DNA of 64,000 nt, taken from assembly GCF_019112545.1 (NCBI RefSeq), contig NW_025064891.1, positions 770,344 through 834,343 of the forward strand. The letters run 5' to 3'. A program made the translations under genes and the position numbers. Shown here one piece after another: positions 23,969-33,860 of this stretch. The stretch's first letter is position 1; the number at the start of each line of letters is the position of its first letter. Under the pieces are notes generated by a model. The model made no database searches. It was not told where the DNA came from and saw only the letters and a list, made by a program, of their open reading frames with translations. The DNA is from Guyanagaster necrorhizus. Taxonomy: Eukaryota; Basidiomycota; Agaricomycetes; Agaricales; Physalacriaceae.

Positions 23969-24494
23969 TGTTACAATTTTTTTTATTTTCTTCCTATTTT
24001 TTTTTTTTCCTTGGAAATGACCCCTATCTTGCTTAGTCAGGGTGCTTAGGCCAGCACTTAGGACTATGGGAACGCTTAGCTCAGCAACCCAGTTGGTCAC
24101 TCTCCTATCGCATTGCTATATGCTGTGAAGGGAGAGACAATACCTCTTTCATCTTCAACTTGCAGTGCAATGACCACAGCACAACAGCAAGACAACAGCT
24201 TTTGTGGAGAGCCTGGCAACAGCAGGGGTAACAGCTCTATAACAGACAATATCTTTTGTGAAACATTTATTTATAGTGCGATAACAGAATAGTATATAAG
24301 TAGTGTAGCTCTTGCTGTAATACCTCAGCTTCAAGCTAAAGTTTATTCTCTACCATCCTATCTCGAGCGACTTGCAAATGCCTTGACCACACATCTCTGT
24401 TAACACATCAGTGAACTCAGTCAGTCTAACCCGAAGTGCAAGGTTCTGAACTGTTTATCATGTGTTAATAGTCATATGGAGTTTGGGCTTAACA
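23969..24494 (+). repeat. Element C 3' LTR
   Basis: 526 bp, TGTTACAATTTTTT...GGGCTTAACA, matching 16077-16605 and followed by AGCAT. Its start has a long T-rich run where the 5' copy has C/T mixtures. Confidence 0.95.
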
Positions 24495-24499
24495 AGCAT
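24495..24499. repeat. Target-site duplication of C, right copy
   Basis: AGCAT directly after the terminal TTAACA of the 3' LTR; element A gag resumes at 24500. Confidence 0.92.
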
Positions 24500-27075
24500 G
24501 GGACCTTAACATCCCCTTTAACTATGATAAGGCCCTCTAGCAAAAAGAACAGAGACAGCAAAGCATCTCTCAGCTGCTCCATAGTGAGCTTTAAGAGCAT
24601 CTCATCCAGGAAGAGCATGCTAGAAGGGCTGCCAAGTATGATTGCCAGCATAGAGGGCAGCAGCAGAATGTCAAAAGAGACCAACTAGTAAGGGCTAATG
24701 TATTCAATTGGTATGGGCTCTGACCTGAGGTCACATCAGTACTTGCATCCATCCATGCTGATCATTCACTCTCAACCTCAGTCTTCAGAGAGCCAAGCAC
24801 CAACTCCAACCCTTGAGCTCCAGAAATCTAGACAAATACAGAAGTCCTCACCACAAAAGAAGCCAGAGCAAGAAGCCCTGACCCCTCTCCACCTCAGAAC
24901 AATGCTCTGGAAACTGCCCAGCACCCTTTAACCCCACAATAACCCCCTCTCTGATGAACTCTCAGCACTAACACTACATTTGGGGATGATGAGTCTGTCT
25001 TCAGACACTACAGACTATGAGTCTCTAGCACTGCCCACATTCCCACATGCACTCTCCAAGGATCCCTCAGGAGTCAGATGGTCAGGCAGCTTCTCAATGA
25101 CAGATATAGAAGAAATGTTCAGCTCTATCATGAGTGAATGGCAGCAGTGCAAGCAACAGAAGAGAATCAGTATGACTCTAATATTAGAAGTCAGCTTATT
25201 TCCACCTACCTCAACATCTCAGACTTTTTAGGCCCTACAGCTAGACCTAGTACTCAGCCAGAACAGTGAATCAACAGCATGAGTGCAAGAGGGCATAAAG
25301 AGTTTCTACAACCCACCCACTATTTCTCTTCTTGAGGAAGAAGAGAGTGATAAGGACAGAGAAAATGAGGAAACTGAGAGTAGTGACCCATCTCATGCTG
25401 GGGGGGAGCTCACTTATGAACTTCAAGAAGACACTAATGAAGAAGAATTGGAAAGGGCAATACAGGAGGTGAGGGCACAGGAATATCAGGAATTCTACCT
25501 GCAAGGGGTAAACTTTTTATGGTGTGATGCTACCTAGATAGCATTGCAAATAAGACAGTTATATATTCATTCTACACCTAACAAAAGAACAGAAATCCTG
25601 AAACATGCAGCAACTGGCTATGCTGTGGTACAGTACAACAAAAAACATTCTGAAGATCTGCTTCAAAGGCCACTGGCCTATCAAGTGCTAAAACCTATAC
25701 AACCAATGCTGTGGTCACCCCTCATCATCTCAAAATGAGCCATGTACATGGTCTTATCCATCTGAAGCATGTTTTTATACTCCACTCCTTCATCCTAATC
25801 TATGGCAACCTGACTGTCAAGATCCTAACCACAGCTGAGTAACATGCTGGCCTCATACCGAAACCCTTAGACTGGCAAAGGAAGCTGGATTCTGGGAGCC
25901 CAGCCCCCTCCAGATGAGGCAACCAGAAGTGGCAAGAAAAAGAAGCTAATGCAGGATGACCCAGAGGCCATCTAACTTGGATTCATGGTATAGGATAGCA
26001 TCATCATCTGAAAGGATGCAGTCTCACAAGAAAGTCCAGTAGCAGATGACAATTCCCTCCACTCCTTTCTAGAGCCACCAACCAAGTGGTGGCACCCTCC
26101 TTTCTCAGAATAGCCCAACCTATAGGCATGCTACCAGCCAATACTGCTATACTGCAATGTTGACCCAATCTACTTTGAAAATTCCATCCCTTCAAGGGTG
26201 TATCAGATGACATTGACTGCTTCTTGGTTGATTGCAAACAATACTTCAAAGTCTATGTCAGGTTTCTGAGGACAGACATGAACAAGGTCATCTTCACCAC
26301 CTCATATCTTGAAGAGAAAGCAAAGACTTAGTGGATTCTTATCTCTCTGAACTTTCAATCATTGACTCAGAAGCATTATCAATATCCCTCATGGCTGGTG
26401 TTCAAACAAATGCTGCATGATAAATTCATTGATCCAACAGTGTAGGAAGTGCACAAGTAGAAGATCAAGGAATACAAGATGAGAGACAAAGCAACAACAG
26501 ACTATTTTAATGAGCTAGAATATCTTGCAAAGCTTGCTAGAATCTGAAATGATGTAGCAAACAAGAGCTAAATAGTTGAGGCCCTTAAGAGAGAAGTCCC
26601 CTCCTCTTACATCATGATGATCTCTATCATTGGTGTCAAAGCCTTGATATTAGTCAGATATGATGAATGGAAGGAAAGGATCATCAAAATGTATAAGGAG
26701 CAACAAAGGCAGAAAGCAGAATTGTCAACCCTTTAAGATTACTCCAAGAAGCCAACTCTGCCAACCCTGAACAAATCACTGGGGACAACTGCTGAAAAAT
26801 CATTGGGATCCCCAATGGCCACTAGCTATGGTGCATAGAAGACCAGGACAGAGACAACATATACAGGAACAGGAAAGCCAATAGACATCAATCAGATGAA
26901 AAAGAAGAGCAAGTGCTTCAACTGTGGCCAGAAGGGTCACATGGCAAAGGACTGCCCAAAAAAGAGAAAAACCCATGAAGACATCTGAGTGCAGATTGCT
27001 GAGTTACAAAAAGAAGAGGAGGAACTCAGCAGAGAGACCAAAGTGGAGGAAGTAAAAGATAGAGCCAACCAGTGA
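24500..27075 (+). pseudogene. Element A gag, segment 3 (capsid and zinc knuckle)
   Basis: Gag resumes after the C duplication. It runs through a variable region, an acidic block (EEEESDKDRENEETES and EDTNEEELERA, 25330-25470), the capsid core (about 26130-26720, DDIDCFLVDC, YFNELE, DEWKERIIKMY) and a CCHC knuckle near 26910-26960 (CFNCGQKGHMAKDC). It ends at the TGA at 27073-27075 after DRANQ. CAG-to-TAG changes occur in the capsid. Unlike B, the complete capsid region is present. Confidence 0.8.
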
Positions 27076-30000
27076 GTGATTTCACTGGTTTGGCCAAGAA
27101 CTTTCATGGTGTGCAACCAACAGCTGCTAGTCAGACTGATGGTATTTCTGTAGTTACTCTTATGCCTACTCCACCTATGCATTTGAATATACCCCAGTTA
27201 TCTGACCCACACACTAAAGAATCACCTAAAGAAAAAATTCAAATGCTTTTGAGCTGAACAGAGGCAGAGAGCCCTATTACTTGGCTCAAACCATTCAATA
27301 CTGAGTGGACCTAGTGGGCCATCAAGAAAGCTCAAGATGAGGCTATGGTGAAGGCCATACTCAAAAATTGAGTCTATAAAACTCAGGCAGAAGAAGTAAT
27401 TGATGAAATGGTGGAAGGAATGAAACAAGCCAAGCAATGCTGAGCTCTGGAATGGTTAGATGAACTCTGGAGACCACAGAAATTCATCTGTCAGGCTAGA
27501 ACACCAGAGCATGACCTGATCATTAAAGCTCAAGTCAAAACACTCATGTCTTGATCCATCCATACTGTAACTGTATTAATTGACAGCAGTTGTACTGAAA
27601 GTTCAATCAATCATGCTTTCATCAACAAGCACAAACTCCTAATCCAAGCCATGGTAGCTCCAATCTCAGTTTATAATGCTGACAGGACCAAAAACCAGGC
27701 CAGCTCAATTACCAAATTTGTGGAGCTGCAACTCACAATCAGAGATCACTCTGAGCAAGTTGACTTAGCCATTACAGATCTCAGGACCAAGGAAATCTTC
27801 CTTGGTCACAACTGGCTGATGTCATAATTTGCTAATCAATTGAAAAACTAGGAGGATCACATTTGTGAGGTGCCAATGTCAGAAGATTCTATTTGAATTG
27901 CCTGACAAGGATTCAGAAGATCAGTGGGATGAAGAAATGGAAGATGGAGACACTATTCTCACCATTGACTTTTAGCATGAGGCTCATATCTGAGCCATTC
28001 ATCATGCCAATAATCTGGTTGCTAAGACCAACAAATAGAAGAAAGAGAAGACCTTTGAAGAAATGATGCCCAAATGGACATATGACTTCAAGGACCTGTT
28101 CAAAAAAGAAAGTTTCGACAAGTTACCAGAACTAAAACTATGGGACTATGTAATTGAACTAATCCTGAATGTCAATGCCAATCTGGACTGCAAGACTTAC
28201 CCTCTTAGCAATTACAAACAACAGAAGCTCAACAAGTTCCTAGATAAGAACTTATCTAGTGGGCAAATTCAACTGTCAAAATCTCCAATGGCTTTCTCAT
28301 TTTTCTTTATCAAGAAAAAAGATGGCAAACTCTGATCAGTCTAGGACTACTAAAAGCTTAATGAGATGACCATCAAGAATTGTTACCTCCTGCTGTTGAT
28401 CTTGAAACTAATGGATAAACTCTGAGATGCCAAATATTATACCAAACTTGACATCCAATGAGGATACAATAACATCCATATCAAGGAGAGGGATGAATGG
28501 AAAGCTGCATTCAGAACAAATTAAGAGTTATTCAAGCCCACTGTTATATTCTTTGGGCTTACTAATTCCCCAGCAACCTTCTAGTGGATGATGAATAATA
28601 TTTTCAAAGATCTCATCTCCACTGGGAAGGTCACCATTTACCTTGATGATATTTTGATCATGTTAAAAATGAGGGAGGAGCATAGAAGACTAGTGTGACA
28701 AGTACTGGCTTTAATGAGAAAGCACAAACTCTTCCTCAAGGCCAAAAAATGCGAATTCAAAATACTAGAAACTGAATACCTTAAGGTTATCATCAGTGAA
28801 GAGAGTATAAGGATGGACTCCATCAAGGTAGCAGGAGTAACAGAGTGGCCAGAACCAGCAAAAAAGAAAGAACTCTAATCCTTCCTTAGATTCACAAACT
28901 TTTACCAGTGGTTCATTCAGGACTACAGCAAGATTGTCCAACCAATGACACAGTTAACTGGCAATACCCTGTGGGTCTGGAGACTCTCTCAGCAAGTGGC
29001 TTTTAACAATCTAAAATAATGACTTGCTGAGAATATAGTTTTGGCTATCTCTATGCAGAAGGGGAAGTTCTGAGTCAAAGCTGACTCGAGTGAAGGAGCC
29101 ATTGGTGTGGTTCTATCACAGGAACAGGATGGAAAGTGGCAGCCTATTGCATTCCTTTCAAAAGCACTCACAACTATCAAACAGAACTATGAGATCTATA
29201 ACAAGGAATTACTTTCCATTATACTTACCCTAGAGGAATGGTGGCACTATCTAATTGGGGCAGTAGAAGTGTTTGAAATTTAGATGGATCATCAAAACCT
29301 ATGATACTTCTAACAACCTCAGAAACTAAACCACTGACAGGTCAGATGAGTCATCAAACTGAGCCAATATCAGTATACTCTTCATTACAAGACAGGAGTA
29401 GCAAACAAGAAGGCAGACCTCCTTAGTCATTGGGCCAACCATGACCAAAGAGGAGATGACAACTAAGAAGTAACATTATTAAAGCCTGAACACTTCTGGG
29501 CTATGATAATGCCCACAGAGGAAGAAATGCATGAGCACATCAAGAGTGCCACTTGTGACAATCAAAAGTGAGACCAACAAGTGGCTCTCTCATTAAACTA
29601 TGAATGTGGAATGACAAAGAAGAGAGGTCTAATCCACTATGATAGGCAGATCTATATTCTTTGAGATCAGAGACTTTGTGGTGAAATTATCACCACCTGC
29701 CATGACCACACCACTGCTGGTCATCCAGGTATTATGAAGACCAAAGAACTAATACTGTGGGAGTACTGGTGGCCCAAAATGGGTAATGATATCACCACCT
29801 ACATCAAAACATGTGAGGTCTGCCAACATGGAAAGACATCAACATAGGCTTGAGCCACTTCACTCCACTCAAATGAGGTCCCATCATCACCATGGACCCA
29901 CATCTCTATGGATATAATCACTGGATTACTAGACTATAATGGCTATAATACTATTTTTGTCATCATAAACTGGTTCTCCAAAGCAATCATTCTGATCCCA

Positions 30001-30969
30001 TGTTCCACTGAACTGAATTCTGAAGGATGGGCAAAAATCTTGCACAATGAGGTCTACACCAAGTATAGCATGTCTCAAATCATCATCTCAGATAGAAGAC
30101 TCCAATTCATCTTCAAATTCTTAGATGACCTATACCGACTCTTAAACATCAAGTGTAATGCATCCACCACATATCATCCTCAGACTGATGGGCAGACAGA
30201 ACACACAAACCAGGAGGTGGAGAAATATCTCTATCTGCTTATAAACTACCAACAAGATGACTGGGTTGAATAGCTGGCTCTCACTGCCTTTCAACATAAC
30301 AATTGCATCTATTCAGCTATGAGGAAAACATCATTCTTTATCAACTACAGCTGACACCCTAACATCACACAAACTGAATGACATCAAACTACTACACCCA
30401 CTTCATCAGATTTCATCACTACTATGGAAAAAATTCACTCAGAAACTAAAATGGCACTTGAAAAGGCAGCCACATTCATGAAAAGCCAGTATGACAAACA
30501 TCATCATCTCACTCACAACTATTCTGTCAATGACAAAGTCTGGCTTGACACAACCAACCTCCATCTCTCACATCCAAAACAAAAACTGGCTGATAAGCAC
30601 ATTAGACCCTTCACAATGACCTCTAAAATCAGTGTCTCATCCAATAAACTCCATCTACCAACAATCTGGAAGGTGCATAACATCTTCAATGAATCATTAT
30701 TGACCCTATATGTCATTTCAGCATTTCTAAATCAGAAATACCCTCCCTCTCCTTCACCAGACCTCATTGACAACAAGGAACATTACAAGATCGATCAAGT
30801 TTTATATCACAAATTATGAAAGATCAGAGTGACAGATGAGAGAATAATAACTACAGTCGACTACCTCATCAGCTGGAAGAGTTATAGATCTGAATCTAAC
30901 CAGTGGGTCAATAAGTGCCACATGCATGCTGATGATGCCATATGTGACTATGAATTATTCCTAAATTAG
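27076..30969 (+). pseudogene. Element A pol with chromodomain
   Basis: In order: linker (27240-27500), protease with a degraded LIDSS motif near 27580 and GHNWL near 27800, RT (28200-28830) with IYLDDILIM at about 28640, RNase H (29080-29430), integrase zinc region and catalytic core (29690-30260, with MDIITGLLD and TYHPQTDGQTEH), GPF/Y-like segment (30540-30720) and a C-terminal chromodomain (30770-30969, EHYKIDQVL ... YLISWKSY). The stop is at 30967-30969. Many stops make it inactive. Protease DSG has become DSS, so it could not be catalytic. Confidence 0.85.
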
Positions 30970-30990
30970 GCCATCAGGATGATGATCTTA

Positions 30991-31002
30991 AGAAGGGGGT
31001 AA
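30991..31002 (+). other. Element A polypurine tract
   Basis: AGAAGGGGGTAA directly precedes the 3' LTR (TGTTATG at 31003), the usual plus-strand primer position. B and C have related GGGAGGTAA and CAGGGTAA tracts. Confidence 0.7.
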
Positions 31003-31463
31003 TGTTATGATTTTTCTATCTTTTCTCTGTTATAATCTCTATTTATGCTTAGTCAGAGCACTAGAATAAGCACTTAAGACAGTGAGACAAAGCTTAGTCA
31101 TCACAATTAGCCAAGTCTGATATTGTCTTTCAACACAACAGTGTTGCCTAACAATGCACAACAATCCTTTTATGAATGGTAATGACATCCAAGGACAATA
31201 GGTATAATAGACTCAGACAGATATAATAAGTAGTTATATTATTAGCATATGAAGTACAGTATTTAAGACACTTACTCTTGCTGGTTAAATTTTCAGCTTC
31301 AAGCTAAAGTTTATCATCACATTATTCTACACTTGAGCCAATCTCTCAGGCCTTATGATATATTGATCAGAATATGCATCAAGTGGACTCAGTCGATCAC
31401 TTGAAGTGTGAGATGACTTCTGTTTATCATATGTATCTGCTTATATGACATTTGAGTCTAACA
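31003..31463 (+). repeat. Element A 3' LTR
   Basis: 461 bp, TGTTATG...TCTAACA, matching 7183-7643 in length and layout and followed by the GTATC duplication. Confidence 0.95.
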
Positions 31464-31468
31464 GTATC
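31464..31468. repeat. Target-site duplication of A, right copy
   Basis: GTATC follows the terminal TAACA of the 3' LTR of element A and matches 7178-7182. Confidence 0.92.
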
Positions 31469-31787
31469 AGTGTCTTTCTTCTTCTTGAACATTTTCTTGA
31501 TGCAGACAGCTAGGCCCAGCTTTATATAAGGGACTTGCTGAGGGCTGGTGGGACATTCATTGGAATTTGGGGATATCATATAGAGAAAGGTCTGAGGTTA
31601 TATTGCATAGTATGTGGCAGATGTGCTGAAATTCTTAGTAATATTGAATAGCTCAAGCAGTTATTGAGTGACATCTCTGGCACAGCTGGATAATCACAAG
31701 TAAGCCTAAAAGTGTTCTGATGATAGAAGCTAGAAGTTCAAAGAACTCTCAATCAAAGTTTGAGTCATTTGAGTTTAGGGCAGGCAT
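31469..31787 (-). pseudogene. Element D gag, N-terminal part
   Basis: The gag start is at 31787 (minus strand), in the same place relative to the LTR as in A, B and C. After a short polar stretch it encodes EFFELLASIIRTLLGLLVII, a long hydrophobic run followed by QLC and a His/Gln-rich helix. Stops (TGA, TAA) interrupt it. It is cut at 31468 by element A and resumes at 7177 on the minus strand. Confidence 0.7.
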
Positions 31788-31829
31788 TCAGTTTCTCAGC
31801 ACAATTGAGCTTGAGAAAGGGAAGCTAGA

Positions 31830-31842
31830 AGCTTTGAGCTAA
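31830..31842 (-). other. Element D primer-binding sequence (self-priming type)
   Basis: On the minus strand the 13-mer TTAGCTCAAAGCT lies one base beyond the 5' LTR end. It is the perfect reverse complement of AGCTTTGAGCTAA inside the D LTR (plus coordinates 31999-32011), located about 30-35 bp after a TATTTAAG box. I recognise no tRNA 3' end here. Confidence 0.7.
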
Positions 31843-31843
31843 T

Positions 31844-32311
31844 TATTAGATCCAAGCTGCACATGACTATGAACATGTGATAAACTGACATCACTTTGCA
31901 CTTCAAGTGGAATGTCAGAGTTCACTGATTGTAATCTTTTAGTTATAATGCAACAAGGCCTTTTAAAGTGGCTCAAGAGAATGATGTAAAAATAAACTTT
32001 AGCTCAAAGCTGGAATTTACCAGCAAGAGCAAGCCTACTTAAATACTGTATAAGACATGGCTATTAATACTACTACTTATTGTAAGCTATTGTGTCCTTT
32101 GTGCTCTTTGTCTTTAGTTGTTGTTACCATATATAAAAGGTTGGCTGTGCATCATTGGACAACATTGTTACATCAAGAGACAATGACTGACTGGCTAGTT
32201 GTGATGACTAAGCCTTGTCTCATGATCTCAAGCACTTGTTCTGGCACTCTGACTAAGCATAAATAGGGGTTAATCATGAAATAATATAGTAAGAATAAAA
32301 AAATCATAATA
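31844..32311 (-). repeat. Element D 5' LTR
   Basis: This is a 468-bp minus-strand LTR. Its outer end reads TATTATGATTTTTT and its inner end CTAATA, so both the TG and the CA termini have decayed. It contains a TATTTAAG box followed by the CAGCTTTGAGCTAAAG block shared by all four elements. It directly abuts another same-strand LTR at 32312. Confidence 0.8.
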
Positions 32312-32767
32312 TTCACATGACTGTTAACATATGATAAACTGATGTCACTTCACACTTTGAGTGAAACATCAGAGTTTACTGATGTGATAATCAATCAATA
32401 TATTATAAGGCTTTAGAAATTGGCTTAAGATAGAATAGTGTAAGAGTAAACTTTAGCTCAAAGCTAGGAATTTTCAGCAAGAGCAAGTCTGCTTAAATAC
32501 TATACAAGTCATGGCTAATTATACTATATCCTATTGTATGTTGCTAGGTTCTTTGTGCCTATCATTCTTAGGTATTGTTATTGTATATAAAAGAGTCATT
32601 ATGCATTATTGAGTAATACTGTTGTATCAAAAGACAATAATGGACTTAGCTTGTTGTGATGACTAAGTTTTGTCTCATGGTCTTAAGTGCTCATTCTAGA
32701 TACTCTGACTAAGCATGAATAGGGGTTAAATAAGAAAAAAGAAAGATAAAGTGGAAAAATCATGACA
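32312..32767 (-). repeat. Solo or broken LTR abutting element D
   Basis: This is a minus-strand LTR of the same kind as the D 5' LTR (shared ATGATAAACTGATGTCAC-like start, TATTTAAG-type box, TTAGCTCAAAGCT block, 'gactaagcatgaatagggg' end). It lacks roughly its first 20 plus-strand bases and begins directly at the end of the D LTR. The simplest reading is that D inserted into, or recombined with, an older LTR. Confidence 0.75.
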
Positions 32768-33545
32768 GCTGGTGGTGTCAAAAGGATTAAAGAAATTATC
32801 ATAGTTGAGTTGGTGGGCAGTAAAGCTAGAGTGGATGTAGATTTTTCTATGAGAGGGTTGTCCTCCACTGGAGGCTGATCTGAAGAGGCCTGGTTGTTTC
32901 TTTGAGACAGAGGCTAGAATGTCATCTATGAAAAATATGTTAGAGTGGCTGGATCAGATTTGTTCAGAGTTAGCTTCTGTGGGTTGGATAAAAGTGGTGG
33001 ATATAATAGAAAATTTTTTCAACTTAAAAGTTTGAGTTTGAATATACTGTTAAGAACATGCCAATTGATTGGGCTTGAGTGCATATGCAGAGACTAGTGG
33101 AGTGTATGGGTATCAATAAAGCTATTGATAATATCACCTTTGAGTCAAGGCTCAAGAATTTGAATTGACAGAGTGGAGTTCTATTAGAGAAGTGAAGAGG
33201 AATATCCTTCAGAGCAGAATTTGATGGATGAAATAAAAAAGCTAAGGTGAGCATGAAGTGTAAATGGCTATCCAAGTTGATATTCAAACTGAGTAGTTAC
33301 AATGATTGTATATAGTTTATATACTATTAGTAGTTAATTCTGAGTCAGAGTCTATTAGATTCTGGTGTCAACTGTTTGCCACCATATTTAGAGTTTAGAT
33401 ACTACAATGTGAAATATAGATATGAAATGATAATAGTAAAATAAAATTAGTAGATAATAAGAAACAGACAGAGTCCAATGAAACTTGTGATTGAATTTGT
33501 GGTTGGTTAAGATGATACAGAGACCAGCAGCATGTGCATAACAAT
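32768..33545 (-). pseudogene. Family F gag start plus LTR relic
   Basis: On the minus strand this has a short LTR beginning near 33545 (TGTTATGCACATGCTG), a leader, and the first part of a gag with SNSALKDIPLHF, a SLDSKVILSIALLIP block and CTQAQSIG. The same order recurs at 40500-41271, which shows it is a repeat family rather than a host gene. It is truncated at 32768 by the neighbouring LTR. Confidence 0.6.
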
Positions 33546-33860
33546 AACAAAGGAGAGCCACTTGTCTTTGAGTCTCTCACTCCTCTAATTCTCTTCTCTT
33601 TCTTTTTTATTCTCTCAGTAACCATATGACATGATATCTAATTATTCTAGTTACTGCTATAAACAAGCAGGTATCTGTGATTAAAGTTGCAACTATATTT
33701 TCAAGTGCAAGTTTCATGTGCATATTTTAGGCCAAGTGCTATCAGACTAGAATATGTGCAGCCTTGAGCTAATTGTTATGTTATTATCAAACACTTATAA
33801 ATATCTAGCACTGCTTCTGCTAGAATCTGCTTCTATATGCTGTTGTTGATATTAAAAAAT
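33546..33860 (-). repeat. LTR end, primer site and gag start of another retroelement
   Basis: On the minus strand an LTR 3' end (…CATAACA at 33774) is followed by ATTAGCTCAAGGCT, which resembles the self-priming site of elements A-D. It is complementary at 12 of 13 positions to AGTCTTGAGCTAA in the element E LTR. A short Lys/Glu-rich start (MVTERIKKKEKR, 33625) follows before family F interrupts it. About 85 bp of the LTR remains. Confidence 0.45.

Larger units (their letters stand above)
16077..24494 (+). mobile_element. Element C: Ty3/gypsy chromovirus
   Basis: An 8,418-bp element with LTRs of 529 and 526 bp, inserted in A gag and flanked by AGCAT at 16072-16076 and 24495-24499. Complete order LTR-PBS-gag-pol-LTR. 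CpG content looks intermediate between B and A. Gag and pol have many stops, and RT has lost a short segment before the catalytic motif (near 21258). The LTR is a distinct family from A/B, with ACAGC/CAGCA-rich U3, but the 3' coding region and PBS are related. Confidence 0.95.
7183..31463 (+). mobile_element. Element A: Ty3/gypsy chromovirus carrying nested B and C
   Basis: It is bounded by two 461-bp LTRs and flanked by GTATC at 7178-7182 and 31464-31468. Its own length without B, C and their extra duplications is about 8.18 kb. The order is LTR, PBS, gag, pol with chromodomain, polypurine tract, LTR. B interrupts gag at 7924/15599 and C at 16076/24495. The coding regions have almost no CpG and many TAG/TGA/TAA stops, several of the kind expected from C-to-T change at CAG and CGA codons. 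Confidence 0.93.
811..32311 (-). mobile_element. Element D: Ty3/gypsy chromovirus, split by element A
   Basis: Element D lies on the minus strand in two blocks: 31469-32311 (5' LTR, PBS, start of gag) and about 811-7182 (rest of gag, protease, RT, RNase H, integrase). Removing 7183-31463 plus one copy of the 5-bp duplication GTATC rejoins gag in the expected order. The 3' end is lost: integrase runs into a displaced gag fragment near 810, with no chromodomain or 3' LTR. It is the outermost and therefore oldest member of the nest, nearly free of CpG and riddled with stops. Confidence 0.85.

Noticed and set aside
31999..32011. The TTAGCTCAAAGCT block inside the D LTR read as a tRNA primer site
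   Set aside because: It lies inside the LTR, not next to it, and is better explained as the self-priming partner of the site at 31830-31842.
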